Positions 37,640 through 51,700 of a stretch of 64,000 nt of DNA are shown in pieces. Numbering within the stretch: the first letter of the stretch is position 1; each line of letters starts with the position of its first letter. Source of the DNA: Loripinus fragilis (Eukaryota > Mollusca > Bivalvia > Lucinida > Lucinidae); assembly GCA_964019695.1 (NCBI GenBank), contig OZ026524.1, forward strand, positions 31,369,664 through 31,433,663, written 5' to 3'. The notes under the pieces are model-generated. The model was not told the origin of the DNA, ran no database searches, and saw nothing but the letters and a program-made list of their open reading frames with translations. Both the position numbers and the translations under genes were made by a program.

Positions 37640-40600
37640 CATTAGTGAAGCTATATTGTCTGTCAATGTAGCTACACTGTCTCTTAGTTTTCTTATACTG
37701 TCTGTTAGTGTAGCTACACTGTCCATTAGTGTTAATATACTGTCTGTTAGTGTAGCTAGACTGTCTATCAGTGTAGCTACACTGTCTAATAGTGTTTCTA
37801 GACTGTCTATTAGTGTAGCTAGATTGTCTATTAGTGTAGCTACACTGTCTAATAGTGTTCCTAGACTGTTTATTAGTGTAGCCAGCCTGTCTATTAGTGT
37901 AGCTACACTGTCTAATAGTGTTCCTAGACCGTCTACTAGTGTAGATAGACTGTCTATTAGTGAAGCTACCCTGTCTTCCTAGTGTTCCTAGACTGTCTAT
38001 TAATGTAGCTAGATTTTGTATCAATATAGCAACACTGTCTATTAGTTTTCATAGACGGTCTGTTAGTGTAGCTAGACTGTCTACTAGTGTAGCTACATTG
38101 TCTATTGATGTTCCTAGACTGTCCGTTAGTGTAGCTAGATTGTCTATCAATGTAGCTACACTGGCTTTTAATTTTCTTATACTGTCTGTTAGAGTAGCTA
38201 CACTGTCTATTAGTGTTCATATACTGTCTGTTCGTGTAGCTTGTCTGTCTATTAGTGTAGCTACACTGTCTAATAGTGTTCCTAGACTGACTATTAGTGT
38301 AGCTAGATTGTCTATCAATATAGCTACACTGTCTATTAGTTTTCCTATACAGTCTGTTAGTGTAGCTAGACTGTCTACTAGTGTAGCTACATTGTCTATT
38401 AGTGTTCCTACACTGTCTATTAGTATAGCTAGACTGTCAATTAGAGTAGCTAGATTGTCTATCAATATAGATACACTGTCTATTAGTTTTCCTATACTGT
38501 ATGTTAGTGAAGCTAGACTGTCTACTAGTGTAGCTACATGGTCTATTGATGTTCCTAGACTATCCGTTAGTGTAGCTAGTTTGTCTATCAATGTAGCTAC
38601 ACTGTCTATTAGTTTTTTTATACTGTCTGTTAGAGTAGCTACACTGTGTATTTGTTTTCATCGACGGTCTATTAATTAGCTACACTGTCTATTAGAGTTC
38701 ATAGACTGTCTGTTAGTGTAGCTAGACTGTCTATTAGTGTAGCTACCCTGTCTTATAGTGTTGCTAGACTGTCTATTAGTGTAGCTAGACTGTCTACTAG
38801 TGTAGCTACACTGTCTTATAGTGTTCCTAGACTGTCTATTAGTGTAGCTAGACTGTCTATTAGTTTAGCTACACTGTCTAATAGTGTTCCTAGACTGTCT
38901 ATTAGTGTAGCTAGACTGTCTATTAGAGTAGCTTCACTGTCTAATAGTGTTCTTAGACTGTCTATTAGTGTAGCTACACTGTCTAATAGTGTTCCTAGAC
39001 TGTCTGTTAGCGTAACTAGATTGTTTATCAATGTAGCTACACTGTCTATTTGTTTTCATAGACGGTCTATTGGAGAACCTACACTGTCCATAAGTGTTCA
39101 TAGACTGTCTGTTAGTGTAGCTAGACTGTCTATTAATGTAGCTACACTGTCTTATAGTGTTCCTAGACTGTCTATTACTGTAGCTAGATTGTCTATTAGT
39201 GTAGCTACACTGTCTTATAGTGTTCCTAGACTGTCTATTAGTGTAGCTAGATTGTCTATTATTGTAGCTACACTGTCTATTAGTGTTCATAGACTGTCTG
39301 TTAGTGTAGCTAGACTGTCTATTAGTGTAGCTACACTGTCTTATAGTGTTCCTAGACTGTCTATTAGTGTAGCTAGATTGTCTATTAGTGTAGCTACACT
39401 GTCTAATAGTGTTCCTAGACTGTCTACTAGTGTAGCTAGACTGTCTATTAGAGTAGCTACACCGTCAAATAGTGTCCCTAGACTGTCTATTAGTGTAGCT
39501 AGATTGTCTATCAATATAGGTACATTGTCTATTAGTTTTTATAGACGGTCTGTTAGTGTAGCTAGACTGTCTACTAGTGTAGCTACATTGTCTATTGATG
39601 TTCCTAGACTGTCCGTTAGTGAAGCTAGATTGTCTTTCAATGTAGCTACACTGTCTATTAGTTTTCTTATACTGTCTGTTAGAGTAGCTACACTGTCTAT
39701 TAGTGTTCATATACTGTCTGTTAGTGTAGCTAGACTGTCTATCAGTGTAGCTACACTGTCTTATAGTGTTCCTAGACTGTCTAATAGTGTAGCTAGGTTG
39801 TCTATTAGTGTACCTACACTGTCTAATAGTGTTCTTAGACTGTCTATTAGTGTAGCTACATTGTCTAATAGTGTTCCTAGACTGTCTACTAGTGTAGCTA
39901 GACTGTCTATTAGTGTAGCTACACTGTCTAATAGTGTTCCTAGACTGTCTATTAGTGTAGCTAGATTGTGTATCAATATAGCTACACTGTCTATTAGTTT
40001 TCATAGACGGTCTGTTAATGTAGCTAGACTGTCTACTAGTGGAGCTACATTGTCTATTGATGTTCCTGGACTGTCCGTTAGTGTAGCTAGATTGTCTATC
40101 AATGTAGCTACACTGTCTTTTAATTTTCTTATACTGTCTGTTAAAGTAGCTACACTGTCTATTAGTGTTCATATACTGTCTGTTCGTGTAGCTAGACTGT
40201 CTATTAGTGTAGCTACACTGTCTAATAGTGTTCCTAGACGGTCTATTAGTGTAGCTAGATTGTCTATCAATATAGCTACACTGTCTAATAGTGTTCCTAG
40301 ACGGTCTATTAGTGTAGCTAGATTGTCTATCAATATAGCTACACTGTCTATTAGTTTTCCTATACTGTCTGTTAGTGTAACTAGACTGTCTACTAGTGTA
40401 GCTACATTGTCTATTAGTGTTCCTAGACTGTCTATTAGTGTAGCTAGACTGTCTATTAGAGTAGCTAGATTGTCTATCAATATAGCTACACTGTCTACTA
40501 GTTTTCCTATACTGTATGTTAGTGTAGCTAGACTGTCTACTAGTGTAGCTACATTGTCTATTGATGTTCCTAGACTGTCCGTTAGTGTAGCTAGATTGTC

Positions 40601-42215
40601 TATCAATGTAGCTACACTGTCTATATGTTTTCTTATTCTGTCTGTTAGAGTAGCTACACTGTCTATTTGTTTTCATCGACGGTCTATTAGTTAGCTACAC
40701 TGTCTATTAGAGTTCATAGACTGTCTGTTGGTGTAGCTAGACTGTCTATTAGTGTAGCTACACTGTCTTATAGTGTTCCTAGACTGTCTATTAGTGTAGC
40801 TAGACTGGCTACTAGTGTAGCTACAACGGTCTTATAGTGTTCCTAGACTGTCTATTAGTGTAGCTAGACTGTCTATTAGTGTAGCTACACTGTCTTATAG
40901 TGTTCCTAGACTGTCTATTAGTGTAGCTAGCTTGTCTATTAGAGAAGCTACACTGTCTAATAGTGTTCCTAGACTGTCTATTAGTGTAGCTACACTGTCT
41001 AATAGTGTTCCTAGACTGTCTGTTAGCGTAACTAGATTGTTTATCAATGTAGCTACACTGTCTATTTGTTTTCATAGACGGTCTATTAGAGAAGCTAAAA
41101 TGTCTATTAGTGTTCATAGACTGTCTGTTAGTGTAGCTACACTGTCTATTAATGTAACTACACTGTCTTATAATGTTCCTAGACTGTCTATTAGTGTAGC
41201 TAGATTGTCTATTAGTGTAGCTACACTGTCTTATAGTGTTCCTAGACTGTCTATTAGTGTAGCTAGACTGTCTATTAGTGTAGCTACACTGTCTTTTAGT
41301 GTTCATAGACTGTCTGTTAGTGTAGCTAGACTGTCTATTATTGTAGCTACACTGTCTTATAGTGTTCATAGACTGTCTATTAGTGTAGATAGATTGTCTA
41401 TAAGTGTATTTACACTATCTAATAGTGTTCCTAGACTGTCTACTAGTGTAGCTAGACTGTGTATTAGAGTAGCTACATTGTCTAATAGTGTTCCTAGACT
41501 GTCTTTTAGTGTAGCTAGATTGTCTATCAATATAGCTACACTGTCTTTTAGTTTTCTAGACGGTCTGTTAGTGTAGCTAGACTGTCTACTAGAGTAGCTA
41601 CATTGTCTATTGATGTTCCTAGACTGTCCGTTAGTGAAGCTAGATTGTCTATCAATGTAGCTACTCTGTCTCTTAGTTTTCTTATACTGTGTGTTAGTGT
41701 AGCTACACTGTCTATTAGTGTTCATATACTGTCTGTTAGTGTAGCTAGACTGTCTATCAGTGTAGCTGCACTGTCTAATAGTGTTCCTAGACTGTCTATT
41801 AGTGTAGCTAGATTGTCTATTTGTGTAGCTACACTGTCTAATAGTGTTCCTAGACTGTGTATTAGTGTAGCTAGACTGTCTACTAGTGTAGCTACACTGT
41901 CTAATAGTGTTCCTAGACTGTCCATTAGTGTAGCTAGACTGTCTATTAGTGTAGCTACACTGTCTAATAGTGTTCCTAGACTGTCTATTAGTGTAGCTAG
42001 ATTTTGTATCAATTTAGCTACACTGTCTATTAGTTTTCATAGACGGTCTGTTAGTGTAGCTAGACTGTCTACTAGTGTAGCTACATTGTCTATTGATGTT
42101 CCTAGACTGTCCGTTAGTGTAGCTAGATTGTCTATCAATGTAGCTACACTGGCTTTTAATTTTCTTATACTGTCTGTTAGAGTAGCTACACTGTCTATTA
42201 GTGTTCATATACTGT
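37640..42215. repeat. Block D, copy 1 (about 4.6 kb)
   Basis: This matches 44316-48765. The offset is 6676 bp at the left, 6613 bp after about 40300 and 6550 bp after about 41000, again in 63-bp steps. Shared rare variants include cttcctagtgttcc (37975/44651), gtagcttgtctgtc, attttcgtatac-type X forms and tctatatgttttcttattctg. A copy-specific extra trimer lies at 40216-40341. Confidence 0.77.
40216..40341. repeat. Local 63-bp duplication in block D copy 1
   Basis: A trimer starting agacggtctattagtg is repeated at once (agacgg at 40236 and 40299) with no difference seen. Block D copies 2 and 3 have it once only, so this gain happened after the block was copied. Confidence 0.85.
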
Positions 42216-42469
42216 CTGTTAGTGTAGCTAGACTGTCTATCAGTGTAGCTACACTGTCTAATAGTGTTCCTAGAATGTCTAATAGTGTAGCTAGGTTGTC
42301 TATTAGTGTACCTACACTGTCTAATAGTGTTCTTAGACTGTTTATTAGTGTAGCTACATTGTCTAATAGTGTTCCTAGACTGTCTACTAGTGTAGCTAGA
42401 CTGTCTATTAGTGTAGCTACACTGTCTAATAGTGTTCCTAGACTGTCTATTAGTGTAGCTAGATTGTGT

Positions 42470-44315
42470 ATCAATATAGCTACACTGTCTATCAATTTTC
42501 ATAGACGGTCTGTTAATGTAGCTAGACTGTCTACTAGTGGAGCTACATTGTCTATTGATGTTCCTAGACTGTCCGTTAGTGTAGCTAGATTGTCTATCAA
42601 TGTAGCTACACTGTCTTTTAATTTTCTTATACTGTCTGTTAAATTAGCTAAACTGTCTATTAGTGTTCATATACTGTCTGTTCGTGTAGCTAGACTGTCT
42701 ACTAGTGTAGCTAGACTGTCTATTAGTGTAGCTACACTGTCTATTAGTTTTCATAGACGGTCTGTTAATGTAGCTAGACTGTCTGCTAGTGGAGCTACAT
42801 TGTCTACTGATGTTCCTAGACTGTCCGTTAGTGTAGCTAGATTGTCTATCAATGTAGCTACACTGTCTTTTAATTTTCTTATACTGTCTGTTAAAGTAGC
42901 TACACTGTCTATTAGTGTTCATATACTGTCTGTTCGTGTAGCTAGACTGTCTATTAGTGTAGCTACACTGTCTAATAGTGTTCCTAGACGGTCTATTAGT
43001 GTAGCTAGATTGTCTATCAATATAGCTACACCGTCTATTAGTTTTCCTATACTGTCTGTTAGTGTAACTAGACTGTCTACTAGTGTAGCTACATTGTCTA
43101 TTAGTGTTCCTAGACTGTCTATTAGTGTAGCTAGACTGTCTATTAGAGTAGCTAGATTGTCTATCAATATAGCTACACTGTCTACTAGTTTTCCTATACT
43201 GTATGTTAGTGTAGCTAGACTGTCTACTAGTGTAGCTACATTGTCTATTGATGTTACTAGACTGTCCGTTAGTGTAGCTAGATTGTCTATCAATGTAGCT
43301 ACACTGTCTATATGTTTTCTTATTCTGTCTGTTAGAGTAGCTACACTGTCTATTTGTTTTCATCGACGGTCTATTAGTTAGCTACACTGTCTATTAGAGT
43401 TCATAGACTGTCTGTTGGTGTAGCTAGACTGTCTATTAGTGTAGCTACACTGTCTTATAGTGTTCCTAGACTGTGTATTAGTGTAGCTAGACTGGCTACT
43501 AGTGTAGCTACAACGGTCTTATAGTGTTCCTAGACTGTCTATTAGTGTAGCTAGACTGTCAATTAGTGTAGCTACACTGTCTTTTAGTGTTCATAGACTG
43601 TCTGTTAGTGTAGCTAGACTGTCTATTATTGTAGCTACGCTGTCTTATAGTGTTCATAGACTGTCTATTAGTGTAGATAGATTGTCTATAAGTGTATTTA
43701 CACTATCTTATAGTGTTCCTAGACTGTCTACTAGTGTAGCTAGACTGTGTATTAGAGTAGCTACATTGTCTAATAGTGTTCCTAGACTGTCTTTTAGTGT
43801 AGCGAGATTGTCTATCAATATAGCTACACTGTCTATTAGTTTTCTAGACGGTCTGTTAGTGTAGCTAGACTGTCTACTAGAGTAGCTACATTGTCTATTG
43901 ATGTTCCTAGACTGTCCGTTAGTGAAGCTAGATTGTCTATCAATGTAGCTACTCTGTCTCTTAGTTTTCTTATACTGTGTGTTAGTGTAGCTACACTGTC
44001 TATTAGTGTTCATATACTGTCTGTTAGTGTAGCTAGACTGTCTATCAGTGTAGCTGCACTGTCTAATAGTGTTCCTAGACTGTCTATTAGTGTAGCTAGA
44101 TTGTCTATTCGTGTAGCTACACTGTCTAATAGTGTTCCTAGACTGTGTATTAGTGTAGCTAGACTGTCTATTAGTGTAGCTACACTGTCTAATAGTGTTC
44201 CTAGACTGTCCATTAGTGTAGCTAGACTGTCTATTAGTGTAGCTACACTGTCTAATAGTGTTCCTAGACTGTCTATTAGTGTAGCTAGATTTTGTATCAA
44301 TTTAGCTACACTGTC
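42470..44315. repeat. Nested module between block D copies 1 and 2
   Basis: This region reuses parts of block D. 42740-43381 parallels 40000-40694, and 43550-44310 parallels 41260-42020 at an offset of 2288 bp. Comparing the marker 1 positions (40694 and 43381, 2687 bp apart) with the 2288-bp offset gives a loss of 399 bp, 19 monomers, which removed marker 2 from this module. It joins block D copy 2 near 44316 in the middle of a monomer series (acactgtccattagtgaagc). Confidence 0.68.
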
Positions 44316-47300
44316 CATTAGTGAAGCTATATTGTCTATCAATGTAGCTACACTGTCTCTTAGTTTTCTTATACTGTCTGTTAGTGTAGCTACACTATCC
44401 ATTAGTGTTCATATACTGTCTGTTAGTGTAGCTAGACTGTCTATCAGTGTAGCTACACTGTCTAATAGTGTTTCTAGACTGTCTATTAGTGTAGCTAGAT
44501 TGTCTATTAGTGTAGCTACACTGTCTAATAGTGTTCCTAGACTGTTTATTAGTGTAGCCAGCCTGTCTATTAGTGTAGCTACACTGTCTAATAGTGTTCC
44601 TAGACTGTCTACTAGTGTAGATAGACTGTCTATTAGTGAAGCTACCCTGTCTTCCTAGTGTTCCTAGACTGTCTATTAATGTAGCTAGATTTTGTATCAA
44701 TATAGCAACACTGTCTATTAGTTTTCATAGACGGTCTGTTAGTGTAGCTAGACTGTCTACTAGTGTAGCTACATTGTCTATTGATGTTCCTAGACTGTCC
44801 GTTAGTGTAGCTAGATTGTCTATCAATGTAGCTACACTGGCTTTTAATTTTCTTATACTGTCTGTTAGAGTAGCTACACTGTCTATTAGTGTTCATATAC
44901 TGTCTGTTCGTGTAGCTTGTCTGTCTATTAGTGTAGCTATACTGTCTAATAGTGTTCCTAGACTGTCTATTAGTGTAGCTAGATTGTCTATCAATATAGC
45001 TACACTGTCTATTAGTTTTCCTATACAGTCTGTTAGTGTAGCTAGACTGTCTACTAGTGTAGCTACATTGTCTATTAGTGTTCCTACACTGTCTATTAGT
45101 ATAGCTAGACTGTCAATTAGAGTAGCTAGATTGTCTATCAATATAGATACACTGTCTATTAGTTTTCCTATACTGTATGTTAGTGAAGCTAGACTGTCTA
45201 CTAGTGTAGCTACATGGTCTATTGATGTTCCTAGACTATCCGTTAGTGTAGCTAGTTTGTCTATCAATGTAGCTACACTGTCTATTAGTTTTTTTATACT
45301 GTCTGTTAGAGTAGCTACACTGTGTATTTGTTTTCATCGACGGTCTATTAATTAGCTACACTGTCTATTAGAGTTCATAGACTGTCTGTTAGTGCAGCTA
45401 GACTGTCTATTAGTGTAGCTACCCTGTCTTATAGTGTTCCTAGACTGTCTATTAGTGTAGCTAGACTGTCTACTAGTGTAGCTACACTGTCTTATAGTGT
45501 TCCTAGACTGTCTATTAGTGTAGCTAGACTGTCTATTAGTTTAGCTACACTGTCTAATAGTGTTCCTAGACTGTCTATTAGTGTAGCTAGACTGTCTATT
45601 AGAGTAGCTTCACTGTCTAATAGTGTTCTTAGACTGTCTATTAGTGTAGCTACACTGTCTAATAGTGTTCCTAGACTGTCTGTTAGCGTAACTAGATTGT
45701 TTATCAATGTAGCTACACTGTCTATTTGTTTTCATAGACGGTCTATTGGAGAACCTACACTGTCTATAAGTGTTCATAGACTGTCTGTTAGTGTAGCTAG
45801 ACTGTCTATTAATGTAGCTACACTGTCTTATAGTGTTCCTAGACTGTCTATTACTGTAGCTAGATTGTCTATTAGTGTAGCTACACTGTCTTATAGTGTT
45901 CCTAGACTGTCTATTAGTGTAGCTAGATTGTCTATTATTGTAGCTACACTGTCTATTAGTGTTCATAGACTGTCTGTTAGTGTAGCTAGACTGTCTATTA
46001 GTGTAGCTACACTGTCTTATAGTGTTCCTAGACTGTCTATTAGTGTAGCTAGATTGTCTATTAGTGTAGCTACACTGTCTAATAGATTTCCTAGACTGTC
46101 TACTAGTGTAGCTAGACTGTCTATTAGAGTAGCTACACCGTCAAATAGTGTCCCTAGACTGTCTATTAGTGTAGCTAGATTGTCTATCAATATAGGTACA
46201 TTGTCTATTAGTTTTTATAGACGGTCTGTTAGTGTAGCTAGACTGTCTACTAGTGTAGCTACATTGTCTATTGATGTTCCTAGACTGTCCGTTAGTGAAG
46301 CTAGATTGTCTTTCAATGTAGCTACACTGTCTATTAGTTTTCTTATACTGTCTGTTAGAGTAGCTACACTGTCTATTAGTGTTCATATACTGTCTGTTAG
46401 TGTAGCTAGACTGTCTATCAGTGTAGCTACACTGTCTAATAGTGTTCCTAGACTGTCTAATAGTGTAGCTAGGTTGTCTATTAGTGTACCTACACTGTCT
46501 AATAGTGTTCTTAGACTATTTATTAGTGTAGCTACATTGTCTAATAGTGTTCCTAGACTGTCTACTAGTGTAGCTAGACTGTCTATTAGTGTAGCTACAC
46601 TGTCTAATAGTGTTCCTAGACTGTCTATTAGTGTAGCTAGATTGTGTATCAATATAGCTACACTGTCTATTAGTTTTCATAGACGGTCTGTTAATGTAGC
46701 TAGACTGTCTACTAGTGGAGCTACATTGTCTATTGATGTTCCTAGACTGTCCGTTAGTGTAGCTAGATTGTCTATCAATGTAGCTACACTGTCTTTTAAT
46801 TTTCTTATACTGTCTGTTAAAGTAGCTACACTGTCTATTAGTGTTCATATACTGTCTGTTCGTGTAGCTAGACTGTCTATTAGTGTAGCTACACTGTCTA
46901 ATAGTGTTCCTAGACGGTCTATTAGTGTAGCTAGATTGTCTATCAATATAGCTACACTGTCTATTAGTTTTCCTATACTGTCTGTTAGTGTAACTAGACT
47001 GTCTACTAGTGTAGCTACATTGTCTATTAGTGTTCTTAGACTGTCTATTAGTGTAGCTAGACTGTCTATTAGAGTAGCTAGATTGTCTATCAATATAGCT
47101 ACACTGTCTACTAGTTTTCCTATACTGTATGTTAGTGTAGCTAGACTGTCTACTAGTGTAGCTACATTGTCTATTGATGTTCCTAGACTGTCCGTTAGTG
47201 TAGCTAGATTGTCTATCAATGTAGCTACACTGTCTATATGTTTTCTTATTCTGTCTGTTAGAGTAGCTACACTGTCTATTTGTTTTCATCGACGGTCTAT

Positions 47301-48737
47301 TAGTTAGCTACACTGTCTATTAGAGTTCATAGACTGTCTGTTGGTGTAGCTAGACTGTCTATTAGTGTAGCTACACTGTCTTATAGTGTTCCTAGACTGT
47401 CTATTAGTGTAGCTAGACTGGCTACTAGTGTAGCTACAACGGTCTCATAGTGTTCCTAGACTGTCTATTAGTGTAGCTAGACTGTCTATTAGTGTAGCTA
47501 CACTGTCTAATAGTGTTCCTAGACTGTCTATTAGTGTAGCTACACTGTCTAATAGTGTTCCTAGACTGTCTGTTAGCGTAACTAGATTGTTTATCAATGT
47601 AGCTACACTGACTATTTGTTTTCATAGACGGTCTATTAGAGAAGCTAAAATGTCTATAAGTGTTCATAGACTGTCTGTTAGTGTAGCTACACTGTCTATT
47701 AATGTAACTACACTGTCTTATAATGTTCCTAGACTGTCTATTAGTGTAGCTAGATTGTCTATTAGTGTAGCTACACTGTCTTATAGTGTTCCTAGACTGT
47801 CTATTAGTGTAGCTAGACTGTCTATTAGTGTAGCTACACTGTCTTTTAGTGTTCATAGACTGTCTGTTAGTGTAGCTAGACTGTCTATTATTGTAGCTAC
47901 ACTGTCTTATAGTGTTCATAGACTGTCTATTAGTGTAGATAGATTGTCTATAAGTGTATTTACACTATCTAATAGTGTTCCTAGACTGTCTACTAGTGTA
48001 GCTAGACTGTGTATTAGAGTAGCTACATTGTCTAATAGTGTTCCTAGACTGTCTTTTAGTGTAGCTAGATTGTCTATCAATATAGCTACACTGTCTATTA
48101 GTTTTCTAGACGGTCTGTTAGTGTAGCTAGACTGTCTACTAGAGTAGCTACATTGTCTATTGATGTTCCTAGACTGTCCGTTAGTGAAGCTAGATTGTCT
48201 ATCAATGTAGCTACTCTGTCTCTTAGTTTTCTTATACTGTGTGTTAGTGTAGCGACACTGTCTATTAGTGTTCATATACTGTCTGTTAGTGTAGCTAGAC
48301 TGTCTATCAGTGTAGCTGCACTGTCTAATAGTGTTCCTAGACTGTCTATTAGTGTAGCTAGATTGTCTATTCGTGTAGCTACACTGTCTAATAGTGTTCC
48401 TAGACTGTGTATTAGTGTAGCTAGACTGTCTATTAGTGTAGCTACACTGTCTAATAGTGTTCCTAGACTGTCCATTAGTGTAGCTAGACTGTCTATTAGT
48501 GTAGCTACACTGTCTAATAGTGTTCCTAGACTGTCTATTAGTGTAGCTAGATTTTGTATCAATTTAGCTACACTGTCTATTAATTTTCATAGACGGTCTG
48601 GTAGTGTAGCTAGACTGTCTACTAGTGTAGCTACATTGTCTATTGATGTTCCTAGACTGTCCGTTAGTGTAGCTAGATTGTCTATCAATGTAGCTACACT
48701 GGCTTTTAATTTTCTTATACTGTCTGTTAGAGTAGCT
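44316..48737. repeat. Block D, copy 2
   Basis: Partner of 37640-42215 and of copy 3. Against copy 3 the offset is 3862 bp at left, 3841 bp near 47300 and 3904 bp from about 47900. The steps are 21 bp (one monomer, ttagagtagctag, missing in copy 3) and 63 bp (one trimer, present in copy 3 but missing here). Its left part has its own changes, such as gtgcagctag at 45392. Confidence 0.77.
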
Positions 48738-51700
48738 ACACTGTCTATTAGTGTTCATATACTGTCTGTTCGTGTAGCTTGTCTGTCTATTTGTGTAGCT
48801 ACACTGTCTAATAGTGTTCCTAGACTGTCTATTAGTGTAGCTAGATTGTCTATCAATATAGCTACACTGTCTATTAGTTTTCCTATACAGTCTGTTAGTG
48901 TAGCTAGACTGTCTACTAGTGTAGCTACATTGTCTGTTAGTGTTCCTACACTGTCTATTAGTATAGCTAGACTGTCAATTAGAGTAGCTAGATTGTCTAT
49001 CAATATAGATACACTGTCTATTAGTTTTCCTATACTGTATGTTAGTGAAGCTAGACTGTCTACTAGTGTAGCTACATGGTCTATTGATGTTCCTAGACTA
49101 TCCGTTAGTGTAGCTAGTTTGTCTATCAATGTAGCTACACTGTCTATTAGTTTTTTTATACTGTCTGTTAGAGTAGCTACACTGTGTATTTGTTTTCATC
49201 GACGGTCTATTAATTAGCTACACTGTCTATTAGAGTTCATAGACTGTCTGTTAGTGTAGCTAGACTGTCTATTAGTGTAGCTACCCTGTCTTATAGTGTT
49301 CCTAGACTGTCTATTAGTGTAGCTAGACTGTCTACTAGTGTAGCTACACTGTCTTATAGTGTTCCTAGACTGTCTATTAGTGTAGCTAGACTGTCTATTA
49401 GTGTAGCTACACTGTCTAATAGTGTTCCTAGACTGTCTATTAGTGTAGCTAGACTGTCTATTAGAGTAGCTTCACTGTCTAATAGTGTTCCTAGACTGTC
49501 TATTAGTGTAGCTACACTGTCTAATAGTGTTCCTAGACTGTCTGTTAGCGTAACTAGATTGTTTATCCATGTAGCTACACTGTCTATTTGTTTTCATAGA
49601 CGGTCTATTGGAGAAGCTACACTGTCTATAAGTGTTCATAGACTGTCTGTTAGTGTAGCTAGACTGTCTATTAATGTAGCTACACTGTCTTATAGTGTTC
49701 CTAGACTGTCTATTACTGTAGCTAGATTGTCTATTAGTGTAGCTACACTGTCTTATAGTGTTCCTAGACTGTCTATTAGTGTAGCTAGATTGTCTATTAT
49801 TGTAGCTACACTGTCTATTAGTGTTCATAGACTGTCTGTTAGTGTAGCTAGACTGTCTATTAGTGTAGCTACACTGTCTAATAGTGTTCCTAGACTGTCT
49901 ATTAGTGTAGCTAGATTGTCTATTAGTGTAGCTACACTGTCTAATAGTGTTCCTAGACTGTCTACTAGTGTAGCTAGACTGTCTATTAGAGTAGCTACAC
50001 CGTCAAATAGTGTCCCTAGACTGTCTATTAGTGTAGCTAGATTGTCTATCAATATAGGTACATTGTCTATTAGTTTTTATAGACGGTCTGTTAGTGTAGC
50101 TAGACTGTCTACTAGTGTAGCTACATTGTCTATTGATGTTCCTAGACTGTCCGTTAGTGAAGCTAGATTGTCTTTCAATGTAGCTACACTGTCTATTAGT
50201 TTTCTTATACTGTCTGTTAGAGTAGCTACACTGTCTATTAGTGTTCATATACTGTCTGTTAGTGTAGCTAGACTGTCTATCAGTGTAGCTACACTGTCTA
50301 ATAGTGTTCCTAGACTGTCTAATAGTGTAGCTAGGTTGTCTATTAGTGTACCTACACTGTCTAATAGTGTTCTTAGACTGTCTATTAGTGTAGCTACATT
50401 GTCTAATAGTGTTCCTAGACTGTCTACTAGTGTAGCTAGACTGTCTATTAGTGTAGCTACACTGTCTAATAGTGTTCCTAGACTGTCTATTAGTGTAGCT
50501 AGATTGTGTATCAATATAGCTACACTGTCTATTAGTTTTCATAGACGGTCTGTTAATGTAGCAAGACTGTCTATTAGTGGAGCTACATTGTCTATTGATG
50601 TTCCTAGACTGTCCGTTAGTGTAGCTAGATTGTCTATCAATGTAGCTACACTGTCTTTTAATTTTCTTATACTGTCTGTTAAAGTAGCTACACTGTCTAT
50701 TAGTGTTCATATACTGTCTGTTCGTGTAGCTAGACTGTCTATTAGTGTAGCTACACTGTCTAATAGTGTTCCTAGACGGTCTATTAGTGTAGCTAGATTG
50801 TCTATCAATATAGCTACACTGTCTATTAGTTTTCCTATACTGTCTGTTAGTGTAACTAGACTGTCTACTAGTGTAGCTACATTGTCTATTAGTGTTCCTA
50901 GACTGTCTATTAGTGTAGCTAGATTGTCTATCAATATAGCTACACTGTCTACTAGTTTTCCTATACTGTATGTTAGTGTAGCTAGACTGTCTACTAGTGT
51001 AGCTACATTGTCTATTGATGTTCCTACACTGTCCGTTAGTGTAGCTAGATTGTCTATCAATGTAGCTACACTGTCTATATGTTTTCTTATTCTGTCTGTT
51101 AGAGTAGCTACACTGTCTATTTGTTTTCATCGACGGTCTATTAGTTAGCTACACTGTCTATTAGAGTTCATAGACTGTCTGTTGGTGTAGCTAGACTGTC
51201 TATTAGTGTAGCTACACTGTCTTATAGTGTTCCTAGACTGTCTATTAGTGTAGCTAGACTGGCTACTAGTGTAGCTACAACGGTCTTATAGTGTTCCTAG
51301 ACTGTCTATTAGTGTAGCTAGACTGTCTATTAGTGTAGCTACACTGTCTAATAGTGTTCCTAGACTGTCTATTAGTGTAGCTAGCTTGTCTATTAGAGAA
51401 GCTACACTGTCTAATAGTGTTCCTAGACTGTCTATTAGTGTAGCTACACTGTCTTATAGTGTTCCTAGACTGTCTGTTAGCGTAACTAGATTGTTTATCA
51501 ATGTAGCTACACTGTCTATTTGTTTTCATAGACGGTCTATTAGAGAAGCTAAAATGTCTATTAGTGTTCATAGACTGTCTGTTAGTGTAGCTACACTGTC
51601 TATTAATGTAACTACACTGTCTTATAGTGTTCCTAGACTGTCTATTAGTGTAGCTAGATTGTCTATTAGTGTAGCTACACTGTCTTATAGTGTTCCTAGA

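Noticed and set aside
39465..40676. 403-codon - strand frame, and coiled-coil-like LATLIDS frames such as 40169-40606
   Set aside because: The heptad with regular leucines looks like a coiled coil but follows from a 21-bp period. The 40169 frame is 21 codons longer than its partners only because of a local 63-bp duplication, and it starts at TTG.
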